From Thermoplasmata archaeon (GTDB lineage Archaea; Thermoplasmatota; E2; JACPAO01; JAHFTW01): a DNA stretch of 64,000 bases. Location of the stretch: the NCBI GenBank assembly GCA_023269235.1, contig JAHFTW010000007.1:37843-101842 (forward strand). Direction: 5' to 3'. The position numbers were made by a program, and so were the translations under genes. The notes beneath the pieces were generated by a model. That model saw only the letters and a program-made list of their open reading frames with translations, was not told the origin of the DNA and searched no databases. Shown one piece after another: positions 8,181 to 16,574 of the stretch (within the stretch, counting starts at the first letter, position 1; each line of letters opens with the position of its first letter).

Positions 8181-9542
8181 ATGCGCTCCTGGATGGCCCT
8201 CGCCGCCGTCGCCTGCCTTTTGCTCGCCGGATGCACCGGCACCACCACGACCTCCTCGTCGGGCCCCGTCGGCCTCGACGGCCTGCCCGTGAAGCCCATC
8301 ACCGACGTCTGGGCCGGCGTCCGCGCCGCCATGGCCGACGTCCCTTGCGAGGCCACCGTCGGCGCCGCGAACACCAGCACGGCGAACCTGAAGCTCCTTT
8401 CCAGCATCGCCATCCCCGACTCGCAGGACGGCATCCACGGCGAACTGGACATCCGCGGCGAGCTCGCCATCCACGCCCGCTACGGCTCCTCCGGCTTCGA
8501 GCTCTACGACATCCGCGACCCCCTCGCCCCCAAGCACCTCGGCAACTGGAGCAACACGGACGCAACCGGCGCCATCGTGGACGACGGCGCGCTCGACGTC
8601 AAGTTCAGCCCCGACAACGCCACCGTCCTCGTCGGCGTCGGGAACGCCATCCACCTCGTGGACGTCCGCGACCCCCTCAACCCGCACAAGGTCGGCGAGT
8701 GGCTCGCCTCCGAGGCGACCCCTAAGCTCGGCCCCGCCGCGACCCTGACCTACAACTCGCACATGCTCTACACCAAGCGCATCGCGGACCAGGACTGGGT
8801 CTTCCTCGCCCCCAACGCCAACTCCGGCGTCTGGATCCTCAAGATGACCGGCGGCCCCGACGCCCCGAAGCTCACGTTCGTCACCGAGACGCTCCCCGTC
8901 GAGGGCGGCCCCATCGGCCCGCACGACATGTACGTCCAGAAGGACGGGCTCGACGGCAACTGGTACCTGTACAGCGCCGACGGCTTCCACGGCTGGACCG
9001 CCTTCAACGTCAACAACCCCGCCATGCCCCTCCCCGCGGGCGGCGTCATCAACCCCGTCGAGGCCGCGTACACGCACACGATGCAGGCGGCCACCATCAA
9101 CGGCAAGCGCATCGTCGCCACCATCGCCGAGATCGGAGCCGACTTCCTGCGCGTCTACGACGCCACCGTCATGGCCGCGCCCATCCTGCTTGGCGTCTGG
9201 CAGGCCGAGACCACGGCGGCCGGCGCGACGAGCCCCCAGCACAACTTCAACATCGTTGACGGCAAGCTGTACCTCTCCAACTACGGCCACGGCATGTACA
9301 TCTTCGACCTCAAGGCGTTCACCGCCGGCCTCAGCCTCCCCGCCGTCGGCACGGTCACGCTCAAGCCCGTCGCCCACTGGGCCGTCGGCGGCGAGACCAT
9401 CGACGAGAGCTTCAGCGGCTTCTGGGACACGCTCGTCCAGGACGGCGTCATCTACGTCAGCCACATCGAGGGCGGCCTCGTCGTCCTCGGCTACGGCTGC
9501 AACAAGGACCTGCCCAACCCGGCGCTTACCAGCGACGGATAA
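8181..9542 (+). CDS. LVIVD-repeat beta-propeller lipoprotein
   Basis: 453-residue lipoprotein (signal peptide ending LLAGC, then a Thr/Ser tether). The body contains repeats of the LVIVD type, for example LYDIRDPLAPKHLGNW and LVDVRDPLNPHKVGEW, with weaker copies such as YDATVMAAPILLGVW. These build surface beta-propellers. Several His residues (GPHDMY, SPQHNFN, YGHGMYIF) lie at blade tops and could bind metal, but no enzyme activity can be named. It is a single-gene unit with a good TATA box and ends shortly before the tRNA on the opposite strand. Confidence 0.8.
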   Translation: MRSWMALAAVACLLLAGCTGTTTTSSSGPVGLDGLPVKPITDVWAGVRAAMADVPCEATVGAANTSTANLKLLSSIAIPDSQDGIHGELDIRGELAIHARYGSSGFELYDIRDPLAPKHLGNWSNTDATGAIVDDGALDVKFSPDNATVLVGVGNAIHLVDVRDPLNPHKVGEWLASEATPKLGPAATLTYNSHMLYTKRIADQDWVFLAPNANSGVWILKMTGGPDAPKLTFVTETLPVEGGPIGPHDMYVQKDGLDGNWYLYSADGFHGWTAFNVNNPAMPLPAGGVINPVEAAYTHTMQAATINGKRIVATIAEIGADFLRVYDATVMAAPILLGVWQAETTAAGATSPQHNFNIVDGKLYLSNYGHGMYIFDLKAFTAGLSLPAVGTVTLKPVAHWAVGGETIDESFSGFWDTLVQDGVIYVSHIEGGLVVLGYGCNKDLPNPALTSDG

Positions 9543-9584
9543 CGGCAAAACGACCTCGCTTCGCAAGGTGCGCTTCTGAAAAGT

Positions 9585-9656
9585 GGGTCATCCAGGATTT
9601 GAACCTGGGGCCACTGGTCCCAAACCAGCGAGGTTACCAAACTACCCCAATGACCC
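9585..9656 (-). tRNA. tRNA-Pro (anticodon TGG)
   Basis: Read on the minus strand, a 72-nt cloverleaf forms. The acceptor is GGGTCAT/ATGACCC and the D stem is GGGT/ACCT. The anticodon stem GCTGG/CCAGT encloses loop TTTGGGA (anticodon TGG, proline). The T arm is CCAGG-TTCAAAT-CCTGG. CCA is not encoded and no intron is seen. A T-rich CTTTT stretch follows the 3' end as a likely terminator. Confidence 0.95.
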
Positions 9657-9681
9657 GCACGGCGTGCGACTTCGGGCGGCG

Positions 9682-9689
9682 AGATAAGC
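9682..9689 (-). promoter_or_regulatory. box A promoter of tRNA-Pro
   Basis: On the minus strand, GCTTATCT has its centre about 30 nt upstream of the tRNA 5' end. This is a typical archaeal stable-RNA TATA position. Confidence 0.5.
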
Positions 9690-9701
9690 CTGGGGGGCCG
9701 C

Positions 9702-11897
9702 TCAGGCGAGCGCGTCGGCGAGGCCGGTGCTGCGTAGGTGGCCGCCGGTTGGGGTCCGTTCGATGGTGAGCAGGCCGGCCTGCTCGAGCCGTTGTAGGTG
9801 GTAGGACGCGGTGGCCGGGCTCAGGCCCGCCTGCGCGGCCGCTTGACGGACGCTCAGGCCCGGCGCGGCCCGCACCGCGGCGAGGAGCTGGCGCGCGCCG
9901 GGGGCCTTGAGGAAGGGGGCGGCGTCCATGACCTGCCGGGCCTGTCCTTTGGCGAAGCAGCAGCGGTAGCCGTTGTGGTCGCGCAGGACCAAGAGTCCTG
10001 CGGCGGCCAGCTTGCGCACGTGGTGCTCGACCGTGTTGCGCGGGCGGCCGGTCAGGCGCACCAGGGCCTGCACGTGGATGCCGGGGTTGGCCTCGACGGC
10101 CTCGTACACCAAGCGGCGGACCGGGTGGTCGAGGAGGCGCGGGTCTTCGATGCGGCTGAACAGCGCGAACGCTCCGGTCCCTTTCAGGGTCGCCCAGGCG
10201 ACGGCGAGCGCCACGGCGAGGCTTACAGCGCCGAGGCCAATGAGAACGGGCAGGGGCGGAACGGCCCAGGCGCCTTGGGAGACGATGGGGGTCGGGGGAG
10301 GCGCCCCGCCGGGAAGCGCGGCGGGAAGCGGGATGACGTCGCGGCTTGCGAGGACGGAGGCGTAGGTCGCGCCCCCGAGGTCCTTCCAAGCGCCGTCCGT
10401 GGTCCCGTGGCTGTAGCGGCTCGTCAGATACTCATCGAGGACGATGGTGTAACTCGGCGCCATTCCGGCCAGTGCTTCCGGCGTTGTCGCTAGGCGGACC
10501 TCGCGGCGTCCTGCCCACGCCTGCGACGACACCGCGGCGCATGCCTCCATGGAGCAGGTCGTGAGGAAGCCCCACGCCGTGAGGGGGCCGGGCTGCTTCG
10601 TGTAGCTTCCCCACCGCGCCGCAAGGGAGGCGACGGTCGGCATCGTGGGCGGCGCCTTTGATGCGGGAGGCGCCGCGTCGCTGAAGCTTCCGGTGCCGTT
10701 CGCGTACAGGTAGGTGACGCTCGGGCCCGCGAGGCTGGCGAGCATGGGGGGAAGGGTCTGCCCAAGCGGGTGCTCGGTGCGTTGGACGAGGCCGACCTTG
10801 AGGCTGGCGGCCCCGTCGGTGAGGCGCCAAGACCAGAGCATCTCGGTGCGCTCGTCGCCCCAGTCCGTGCGCCTTCCTTCGGCGGCATCGGTGTAGGCAT
10901 CGGGGTGGGCGGCGAGGAAGTCGCGCATCCCGGGGGCGTTGGGGTCGTCGCGGGCGTGCGTCCAGGCAGCGGAGAGCGGGAAGGGGTGACCCGACCCGGT
11001 GTCGTCCATCCCCCAGGGTAGCCGGGGAGCGTACTGGAGAGAGGGTGCTGCATCGCTGGAGGGGTCGGTGAGGTCGGGAAGCGGCCGGTCCCCGGCTTGG
11101 AAACGCACAAGGCGGAGGGCGACGACGAAGTCGCCATCCTCTTCCACCCACTGTACCGGGTAGGCAAGGGTCGGCGAGAGCCACAGGTCAATCGAGCTCG
11201 CGTGCGTGCTGTCGCGCAGGATGACCGATCCGCCGGCGGTACCGATGGAGCGGAGCGCCATGGGGGCCGGTTGGTGGACGGGCCCGTTGCAGACCTCGTT
11301 CACCCGGATGGGGCCGGACAGGTCGAACTGGCGCGGGAGGGCGCCGGGGGCAAGTCCGCAGACGAGCCGGCCCAGACTGTTGCCGAAAAACGTGATGCGC
11401 GACGCGTAGGAGACCTCGCTCGGGCCGTATCCGGGAACGGGGACCGGTAGGAACCCGGGGTAGCTGGAGGCTTGCTGCTCTTCATGCTCGTGCCCGAGCG
11501 AGACGCCGTCTTGGCCGATGAGGTAGGTCCAACGCTGCAGCACCCGCTCCCCGTTGGACAGCACGGGCTCGTCGTAGGCGAGCGTGTTCACGGCGTGGAG
11601 GAGGCCGTCGTCGCCGCGACGGGTCGCAGGCTCGCCCCAGGCGAAGCGTGCGGCCTCCACGTCGGAGACCATGACGATGCCGTTCTCGGTGGAGCGGTAG
11701 CGGGTCAGGTTGTACTGCCCCTGGTCGCCGACGCGCATATGCTGCAGCGTGAATGGGCCGGACGGGGCCGTGCCCGCCGCGGCGAACCCGGCGACGGCGA
11801 GTCCAGCCACGAGAACGATGCCGGCGACGAGGAAGGGGATGCTACGCCGGAGGCGGGTCGGAGGGGTTGGGGTTGCCAACGGGGACAGGTTGTCCAT
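9702..11897 (-). CDS. membrane-anchored two-winged-helix transcription regulator with large extracellular domain
   Basis: 731-residue one-component regulator. A TM helix lies near residues 23-45, followed by about 500 residues of extracellular beta-rich sequence. A second TM helix (PVLIGLGAVSLAVALAVAWA) precedes two ArsR/MarR-like winged helices in the cytoplasm. The first (DHPVRRLVYEAVEANPGIHV...GRPRNTVEHHVRKL) and second (GLSVRQAAAQAGLSPATASY) show clear recognition helices. The architecture suggests that an outside signal is transmitted to DNA binding. ATG starts exist at 11906 and 11897; the latter is chosen because a TATA-like TTATGG (reverse CCATAA) lies 27 nt upstream. The target is unknown; the neighbouring tRNA and nucleotide genes give no clue. 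Confidence 0.85.
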   Translation of the reverse strand: MDNLSPLATPTPPTRLRRSIPFLVAGIVLVAGLAVAGFAAAGTAPSGPFTLQHMRVGDQGQYNLTRYRSTENGIVMVSDVEAARFAWGEPATRRGDDGLLHAVNTLAYDEPVLSNGERVLQRWTYLIGQDGVSLGHEHEEQQASSYPGFLPVPVPGYGPSEVSYASRITFFGNSLGRLVCGLAPGALPRQFDLSGPIRVNEVCNGPVHQPAPMALRSIGTAGGSVILRDSTHASSIDLWLSPTLAYPVQWVEEDGDFVVALRLVRFQAGDRPLPDLTDPSSDAAPSLQYAPRLPWGMDDTGSGHPFPLSAAWTHARDDPNAPGMRDFLAAHPDAYTDAAEGRRTDWGDERTEMLWSWRLTDGAASLKVGLVQRTEHPLGQTLPPMLASLAGPSVTYLYANGTGSFSDAAPPASKAPPTMPTVASLAARWGSYTKQPGPLTAWGFLTTCSMEACAAVSSQAWAGRREVRLATTPEALAGMAPSYTIVLDEYLTSRYSHGTTDGAWKDLGGATYASVLASRDVIPLPAALPGGAPPPTPIVSQGAWAVPPLPVLIGLGAVSLAVALAVAWATLKGTGAFALFSRIEDPRLLDHPVRRLVYEAVEANPGIHVQALVRLTGRPRNTVEHHVRKLAAAGLLVLRDHNGYRCCFAKGQARQVMDAAPFLKAPGARQLLAAVRAAPGLSVRQAAAQAGLSPATASYHLQRLEQAGLLTIERTPTGGHLRSTGLADALA

Positions 11898-12017
11898 GGA
11901 CCACATAGGCCTTGCTCCGGCTTATGGGGAGATTGGGCTGCGCTTCGAACACCTGGGCCAGGCCTCGAACGGGGGCGTCTCCGTCCTCCTTTTTTACGCC
12001 CCGTCCATCCCTGCGGC

Positions 12018-12509
12018 GTGAGCACCTGGAGCGACCGGGACATCCAGCAGGCCGTGGCGGCGGGCCGCTTCAAGGCGGAGCCCTGGCACCCGGAGGACCT
12101 GACGCCCAACGGGCTCGACTTGCGCATCGGCCACGTCCTCGTCCCCAGCACGATGAAGGAGCCTGTCGCGTTCGGCACTGTCGTCGTGCCGCCCATGACG
12201 CGCTTCGTCCTTGGCACCTCCACGGTGCTCTCGCTTCCCACCGACGCCGTCGGCGCGCTGTGGATTCGCAGCAGTTGGTCCCGGCGTGGCGTGCTCGCGG
12301 CCTTCGGGCAGGTGGATGCCGGCTTCTCGGGCAACCTCACCGTCGGCTGCTTCAACGCCTCGCACGAGCCGTTGACCATCCCCGTCGGCGACCGCTTCTG
12401 CCAGATCGTTCTCTCGTCGCTTGCCTCGCCGTCGGAGAAGGCTTACGCCCAGCGCAGCGGCACCTACCAGAACCAGCGCGGCGTCACCTTGGCGAAGGAC
12501 AAGGCATGA
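12018..12509 (+). CDS. dCTP deaminase / dUTPase-fold protein
   Basis: 163-residue trimeric-dUTPase-fold protein of the DCD family, which supplies dUMP and removes dUTP. Family motifs include SDRDIQQAV at the N-terminus, LTPNGLDLRIG, IRSSWSRRG, GQVDAGFSGNLTVG and the C-terminal QRSGTYQNQRG. In dCTP deaminases the strand after GF.G contains the catalytic Glu (for example TLE.FN). Here the matching residue is Gly (LTVGCFNAS), while the VDAGF aspartate used for pyrophosphate hydrolysis is kept. The protein may therefore act as a dUTPase only. The GTG start sits 26 nt after a TTTTTTAC box. It overlaps the next gene by 4 nt. Confidence 0.85.
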   Translation: MSTWSDRDIQQAVAAGRFKAEPWHPEDLTPNGLDLRIGHVLVPSTMKEPVAFGTVVVPPMTRFVLGTSTVLSLPTDAVGALWIRSSWSRRGVLAAFGQVDAGFSGNLTVGCFNASHEPLTIPVGDRFCQIVLSSLASPSEKAYAQRSGTYQNQRGVTLAKDKA

Positions 12510-12970
12510 GCGCGGGGGCGCTGCCCAGCATCCCGGTGCGCTCCGGGAACCCATGCCGTGACCACGGTTGCAGTGCGTGCTGCCACGACACCGAGATGCT
12601 CCTGACCGAAGCCGACCTCGCCCGCCTACGGGCCACGACAGGGCGCGACGATTTCTGGTTCCAGGCCGACGACGGCTACCTCCAGCTCCGCACCCGGGAC
12701 GGACCCGCGGCACCAGGCGCCCCCTCGCCGACGGCCAAGCCGTGCGCGCTCCTCGCCGCCGACGGCACCTGTTCCGTCTGGGAAGACCGTCCCGAGGGAT
12801 GCCGCCTCTACCCTGCGGTGTGGGACAGCGAGCTGCGCAAGAGCCATTTTGACGTGGACTGCCCGCACACGGACGGTTTCCTTCTTCCGCAGACGACGCA
12901 GGACGCAGCCCGTCGCCTTGCCGCCCGCCTTGGGATTGAACGGGGGGTCCGGCTGGGTCGCGCGCCTTAA
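12506..12970 (+). CDS. YkgJ/UPF0153-type zinc/iron-chelating domain protein
   Basis: 154 residues. The signature is an N-terminal Cys cluster CRDHGCSACC followed by further cysteines in CALLAADGTCSVWEDRPEGC and a late C near CPHTDG. This is the pattern of the YkgJ (CxxCxxCC) family, thought to bind Fe-S or zinc and often linked to protein or flagellin methylation, although its role is unproven. ATG overlaps the dUTPase-fold gene stop (ATGA). The stop codon TAA lies inside the likely TATA box of the next gene. Confidence 0.8.
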   Translation: MSAGALPSIPVRSGNPCRDHGCSACCHDTEMLLTEADLARLRATTGRDDFWFQADDGYLQLRTRDGPAAPGAPSPTAKPCALLAADGTCSVWEDRPEGCRLYPAVWDSELRKSHFDVDCPHTDGFLLPQTTQDAARRLAARLGIERGVRLGRAP

Positions 12971-12971
12971 G
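12965..12971 (+). promoter_or_regulatory. TATA-like box overlapping the YkgJ stop codon
   Basis: CCTTAAG has its centre about 27 nt upstream of the ATG at 12995. It contains the TAA stop of the preceding gene, so the membrane protein/regulator pair probably has its own leaderless transcript. Confidence 0.5.
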
Positions 12972-12994
12972 CGGGGGAGGCCGCTCGCGTTGGC

Positions 12995-13285
12995 ATGGCA
13001 CAATGGACCGCCGACGCCGCCGTCGCGGCCTCGGTCCTCTTGGCCGGCATCAGCCTCAGCCTCGGCATCCTCGGGGCCATCGCCTGGCGCCGCCTGCGCG
13101 CGCCCCGTCTCGGCTTCGTGGCCTGCGCCTTCTTCGCGTTCGCCCTGGAGGGCGTCGTGCTCGCGTGGAACGCCTACGACCAGCGCACCGCCATCGCCGA
13201 CGGCACCGTCGCGAACGCGTTGGTCATCCCGGGCCTTGGTCTCCTCATCGTCGCGCTTCTCTACGCTGCGGTCCTGAAGCGGTGA
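12995..13285 (+). CDS. small three-TM membrane protein paired with a regulator
   Basis: 96 residues with three predicted TM helices (about residues 8-30, 42-59 and 74-93), short basic cytoplasmic loops (WRRLRAPR) and a C-terminal LKR. No family is recognised. It is separated by three bases from the two-domain winged-helix gene downstream. That spacing suggests a sensor/regulator pair, with this protein holding or signalling to the DNA-binding partner. This functional link is inference from gene order. Confidence 0.7.
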   Translation: MAQWTADAAVAASVLLAGISLSLGILGAIAWRRLRAPRLGFVACAFFAFALEGVVLAWNAYDQRTAIADGTVANALVIPGLGLLIVALLYAAVLKR

Positions 13286-13288
13286 ACG

Positions 13289-13861
13289 ATGGGTCCGCAG
13301 GCGGAATCGGTGCTGGACCTTGCGACGCGGCGTCGCATCGTCGAGCACGTCCGCGCCAACCCAGGCTTGCATCTGCGTGCGCTCGCGGAGGCGCTCACGA
13401 TGCCGGTCTCGACGCTCGAGTACCACACCTACCACCTCGTGCGCTTCGGCCACCTTTCGACGCGCGAGGAGGGCGCCTTCAAGGCGTTCTACCCGGCGGA
13501 GGGGCTGGACCGCCGCGACAAGGACATCCTGTACCTCGTGCGGCATGAGGCGCCGCGCCGCATCTGCGCGCACCTGCTGCTGAACCCAGGCGCCACGCCG
13601 GCGGACCTCAAGCCGGCGACTGGGCTTTCAGGGCCGACGCTGAGCTTTCACCTCAACAAACTGCGCAAGGCGGGGCTCCTGCGCGAGGAGCCAGCAGGCC
13701 GCACGAAACGGCTCTTCATCGAGGACGCGGAGCGCGTCGCGAGCGTGCTCGTGACCTACCGGCGCTCGTTCGTGGACGACGCGGTGGACCGCTTCAGCGA
13801 CGCGTGGTTGGCGCTTGCGCCGCCCGAGCGGGTCGCGTCGAAGCCGGAGCCGCCGGCCTAG
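13289..13861 (+). CDS. transcription regulator with two winged-helix domains
   Basis: 190-residue cytoplasmic protein with tandem wHTH domains. The first (residues ~8-65: RRRIVEHVRANPGLHLRALA then STLEYHTYHLVRFGHL) and the second (~80-140: RRICAHLLLNPGATPADLKP then GPTLSFHLNKLRKAGLL) have the classical recognition helix and basic wing. The double-wHTH layout is like the C-terminal half of the membrane-anchored regulator at 9702. It is encoded directly after a 3-TM protein. Its stop overlaps the convergent surface-protein gene through a shared CTAG. Confidence 0.82.
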   Translation: MGPQAESVLDLATRRRIVEHVRANPGLHLRALAEALTMPVSTLEYHTYHLVRFGHLSTREEGAFKAFYPAEGLDRRDKDILYLVRHEAPRRICAHLLLNPGATPADLKPATGLSGPTLSFHLNKLRKAGLLREEPAGRTKRLFIEDAERVASVLVTYRRSFVDDAVDRFSDAWLALAPPERVASKPEPPA

Positions 13862-14874
13862 TCGTCGCGGCGGCGCGGGATGAAGAGGGCGACCGCGGCG
13901 AGGGCGCTGGCGGCGAGGCCGGCGACCAGGCCGACGAGGACCGTGGGTTGCACGATGGCGTCGAGGCCGCCAAGGGTCACGATGTGGGTGCTCCAGTGCG
14001 GGACGCTGATGAGGACCTGGACGCCGTTGGCGTCCTGGACGACCCAGTACTCGGGCTGGCCGTTGTCGTCGGCGGGGTTGAGGACGTCGGCGAGGCTGGA
14101 GGCCTTTTGGAAGAGGACCTCGGTCTGGCCGTCGGCGTGGACGTCGAAGTAGCGCAGGACGAGCCGGTCGGCGTCGGCGGCCGGAAGGAGGCTCTTGTTC
14201 ACGGTGAACGAGAAGGTGCGGCCCTCGGTCAGGTTGGAGCTGAGGCGGATGCTGAGGGGGCTCGCTTTGCTCGCGACGTGGTCGGTGCCGTCCACCTTGA
14301 CCGTGACGTTGTCGTAGGAAAAGATCTGCACGCCGGTCTGGCCGGCAGCGCGGGTGAGGGCCACCTCGGCTCCGACTTTGCGGCGGTCGGCGGCGTCCTT
14401 CACGGCGTCCTTGAGGTCCTTGATGGCGGCGGCGACGGGGCGGCAGAAGGCGGCCTCCTTGTGCTCCTGGCAGAACTTCGCGCGGCAGAACTCGGGGTTG
14501 CCCTTGGTGTCGCAGGCGGCGGGCTCCTTGGAGCCGTTGGCGGGGCTCGTCGGCTTGGCGCCGTCGCCGGGCTTGCTGGATTCAGGCGCCTTGGGGGGCT
14601 TGGAGGTGGAGTTGCCGGAGGTGGGGCAACGGGGGTCCTCGTTTTGCTCGCAGTAGCGCTTCAGGCAGGACTGGCGACCCTGCTCAGTGGATTCGTTGGC
14701 GCAGGGGCGGTCCGACGGCGGGGGGCTGGTGCCGTTGCCGGAGGGCGGGGGCGCAGGAGGGCTGCTGGAGGGCTCAGAGCCGGACGATGGCGAGCTCGTG
14801 GGCTCGGCGGCGGCCAGGCCCGTGAGGACGAGCAGGGAGGCGACGGCGAGACTGAGGGCGGTCAGACTCTTCAT
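13858..14874 (-). CDS. Cys-rich, Pro/Ser-rich secreted protein with C-terminal TM anchor
   Basis: 338 residues: signal peptide (to about AAA, residue 23), a long Ser/Pro/Gly-rich low-complexity stretch, then two copies of a four-Cys module. The modules are C-x11-C-x4-C-x7-C (ending YCEQNEDPRC) and C-x8-C-x4-C-x8-C (ending FCQEHKEAAFC), separated by a Lys/Pro-rich linker. A beta-rich domain follows (~170-300). It contains HWSTHIVTLGGLDAI near its end. One TM helix and IPRRRDD close the protein. Probably a surface or S-layer-associated protein; no enzyme family is recognised. Confidence 0.7.
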   Translation of the reverse strand: MKSLTALSLAVASLLVLTGLAAAEPTSSPSSGSEPSSSPPAPPPSGNGTSPPPSDRPCANESTEQGRQSCLKRYCEQNEDPRCPTSGNSTSKPPKAPESSKPGDGAKPTSPANGSKEPAACDTKGNPEFCRAKFCQEHKEAAFCRPVAAAIKDLKDAVKDAADRRKVGAEVALTRAAGQTGVQIFSYDNVTVKVDGTDHVASKASPLSIRLSSNLTEGRTFSFTVNKSLLPAADADRLVLRYFDVHADGQTEVLFQKASSLADVLNPADDNGQPEYWVVQDANGVQVLISVPHWSTHIVTLGGLDAIVQPTVLVGLVAGLAASALAAVALFIPRRRDD

Positions 14875-14966
14875 GGGGGAGACTTCGCCCTCCGGCCTTA
14901 TAGCCCCGCTCGGACAGCCCTCGAACGGTCAGCCTCCTGGCGGCTCTCCTGGGCCTTCCCCAAGCC

Positions 14967-14975
14967 CCTTTAAAG
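14967..14975 (+). promoter_or_regulatory. TATA box (CCTTTAAAG) fixing the TTG start of drg
   Basis: The centre is 27 nt upstream of the TTG at 14999. Since no ATG or GTG gives the family N-terminus, this spacing supports TTG as a leaderless start. Confidence 0.65.
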
Positions 14976-14998
14976 CCCGCTTCGTCGGCGGGCTTGCC

Positions 14999-16120
14999 TT
15001 GGGGACCGTCGCCGATCAAATCAAGGAGATCGAGGCCGAGATCTTCAAGACCCAAAAGAACAAGGCCACCGAGTTCCACATCGGGAAGCTCAAGGCCAAG
15101 ATCGCGGCCCTGCGTGCGGCGCAGGAGAAGCAGGCCTCGATGGGCGGCGGGGCCGGCCTCAGCTTCGCGGTCAAGAAGTCCGGCAACGCCACGGTCGGCC
15201 TCGTCGGCCTGCCCTCGGTGGGCAAGTCCACCATCCTCAACAAGCTCACCGGCCAGGAGACCTCCGCCGCCGCCGCGTACGAGTTCACGACGCTCACGGT
15301 CATCCCCGGCATGCTGAGCCACCGCGGCGCCGACATCCAGGTGCTTGACATGCCGGGCATCATCGCGGGCGCCCACCTCAACAAAGGCCGCGGCCGCGAG
15401 GTCATCGCCGCGGCGCGCAACTCGGACATGATCCTGCTCACGCTGGACTGCACGAAAGCGCACCAGCACCTGCCGATCATCATCCGCGAGTTGGAGCAGT
15501 CGGCCATCCGCATCAACCGACGCCCCAAGGACATCGCCGTCTACAACACCGACCGCGGCGGCGTGGACGTCCAGCTCACGAAGAAGCAGTCGCACCTCAA
15601 CGCCGAGGAGATCGCGGAGATCATCAAGCAGTTCAAGGTCAACAACGCCAACGTCGTCATCCGCGACGACATCACGGCCGACGACCTCGTGGACCACCTC
15701 GCCGGCAACCGCGTCTACATCCCTGCCGTCGCCCTCGTCAACAAGGTGGACCTCGTCACCCCCGAGGCGTACAAGGAAGTCGAAGCGTGGCTCGCCAAGG
15801 AAGGCTTCCCCGCCATCGCGCTCGCCGCCGGCAAGGGCTACGGCATCGACAAGGCCAAGGACTTCATCTTCGAGAACCTGCACTTCATGCGCGTGCACCT
15901 CAAGCCGCGCGGGGGCGAGGCCGACATGGTGGAGCCGCTCATCGTCAAGCAGGACACCGACGTCGGGCAGATCTGCGACATGCTGCACCGCGAATTCCGC
16001 AAGAAGTTCCGCTACGCCATGGTGTGGGGCAAGTCCGCGAAGTTCCCCGGCCAGACGCTCGGCATCGAGCACAAGCTGAAGGACGGCGACATCCTGACCA
16101 TCATCACGCGGACCGGCTGA
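14999..16120 (+). CDS. drg: Drg-family GTP-binding protein
   Basis: 373-residue OBG/Drg GTPase conserved in archaea and eukaryotes and associated with ribosomes. G motifs: G1 GLPSVGKST, G3 DMPGI and G4 NKVD. An N-terminal helical region (DQIKEIEAEIFKTQKNKAT) matches Drg proteins, and the C-terminal ~75 residues form the TGS domain (GQTLGIEHKLKDGDILTIIT). The TTG start gives the expected family N-terminus and lies 27 nt after a TATA box. DUF2203 follows 11 nt downstream. Confidence 0.93.
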   Translation: MGTVADQIKEIEAEIFKTQKNKATEFHIGKLKAKIAALRAAQEKQASMGGGAGLSFAVKKSGNATVGLVGLPSVGKSTILNKLTGQETSAAAAYEFTTLTVIPGMLSHRGADIQVLDMPGIIAGAHLNKGRGREVIAAARNSDMILLTLDCTKAHQHLPIIIRELEQSAIRINRRPKDIAVYNTDRGGVDVQLTKKQSHLNAEEIAEIIKQFKVNNANVVIRDDITADDLVDHLAGNRVYIPAVALVNKVDLVTPEAYKEVEAWLAKEGFPAIALAAGKGYGIDKAKDFIFENLHFMRVHLKPRGGEADMVEPLIVKQDTDVGQICDMLHREFRKKFRYAMVWGKSAKFPGQTLGIEHKLKDGDILTIITRTG

Positions 16121-16131
16121 GGAGGCGCTCC

Positions 16132-16545
16132 ATGGTCGAGCCCGGCACCTGGACCCTCGACACGGCCACGGCCGCGCTCCCGGAGGTCCGCCGCCTGCTC
16201 AAGGAAGCCCGCGCCCTCGCAGCCGCACTGCGCGACCTGCAAGCGAACCTCAACGACCTGCGCATCGTGCACGGCGACCAAGTTCTCTCCCCCGCCGGCG
16301 CGGGCCACAGCGAGTTCGCGGTCCTGCTCGCGCAGTTCCAGGCCCAACGCGAATCCTACCTGGCCCTCGTCGGCGACTTTGGCCGCCTCGGCGTCGAGCT
16401 CAAGGACGTCGAGCAAGGCCTCGTGGACTTCCGCGGAATGGTCGGCACGCGGCAAGCCTACCTCTGCTGGAAGGACGGCGAGGCCGCCATCACCCACTGG
16501 CACGAGCTCGACGCCGGCTTCGGCGGACGCAAGCCGCTGCCGTAA
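16132..16545 (+). CDS. DUF2203 family protein
   Basis: 137-residue soluble, mostly helical protein. It matches the DUF2203 pattern: N-terminal TLDTATAALPEVRRLLKEAR, a central heptad-like helix pair, and the C-terminal segment YLCWKDGEAAITHWHELDAG. Function is unknown. A Shine-Dalgarno-like GGAGG (16121-16125) lies 6 nt before the ATG and overlaps the end of drg, so it is probably translated from the drg transcript. Confidence 0.8.
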   Translation: MVEPGTWTLDTATAALPEVRRLLKEARALAAALRDLQANLNDLRIVHGDQVLSPAGAGHSEFAVLLAQFQAQRESYLALVGDFGRLGVELKDVEQGLVDFRGMVGTRQAYLCWKDGEAAITHWHELDAGFGGRKPLP

Positions 16546-16574
16546 GCGCGCACGGGAGGGCTTTTCTGCGGCTG

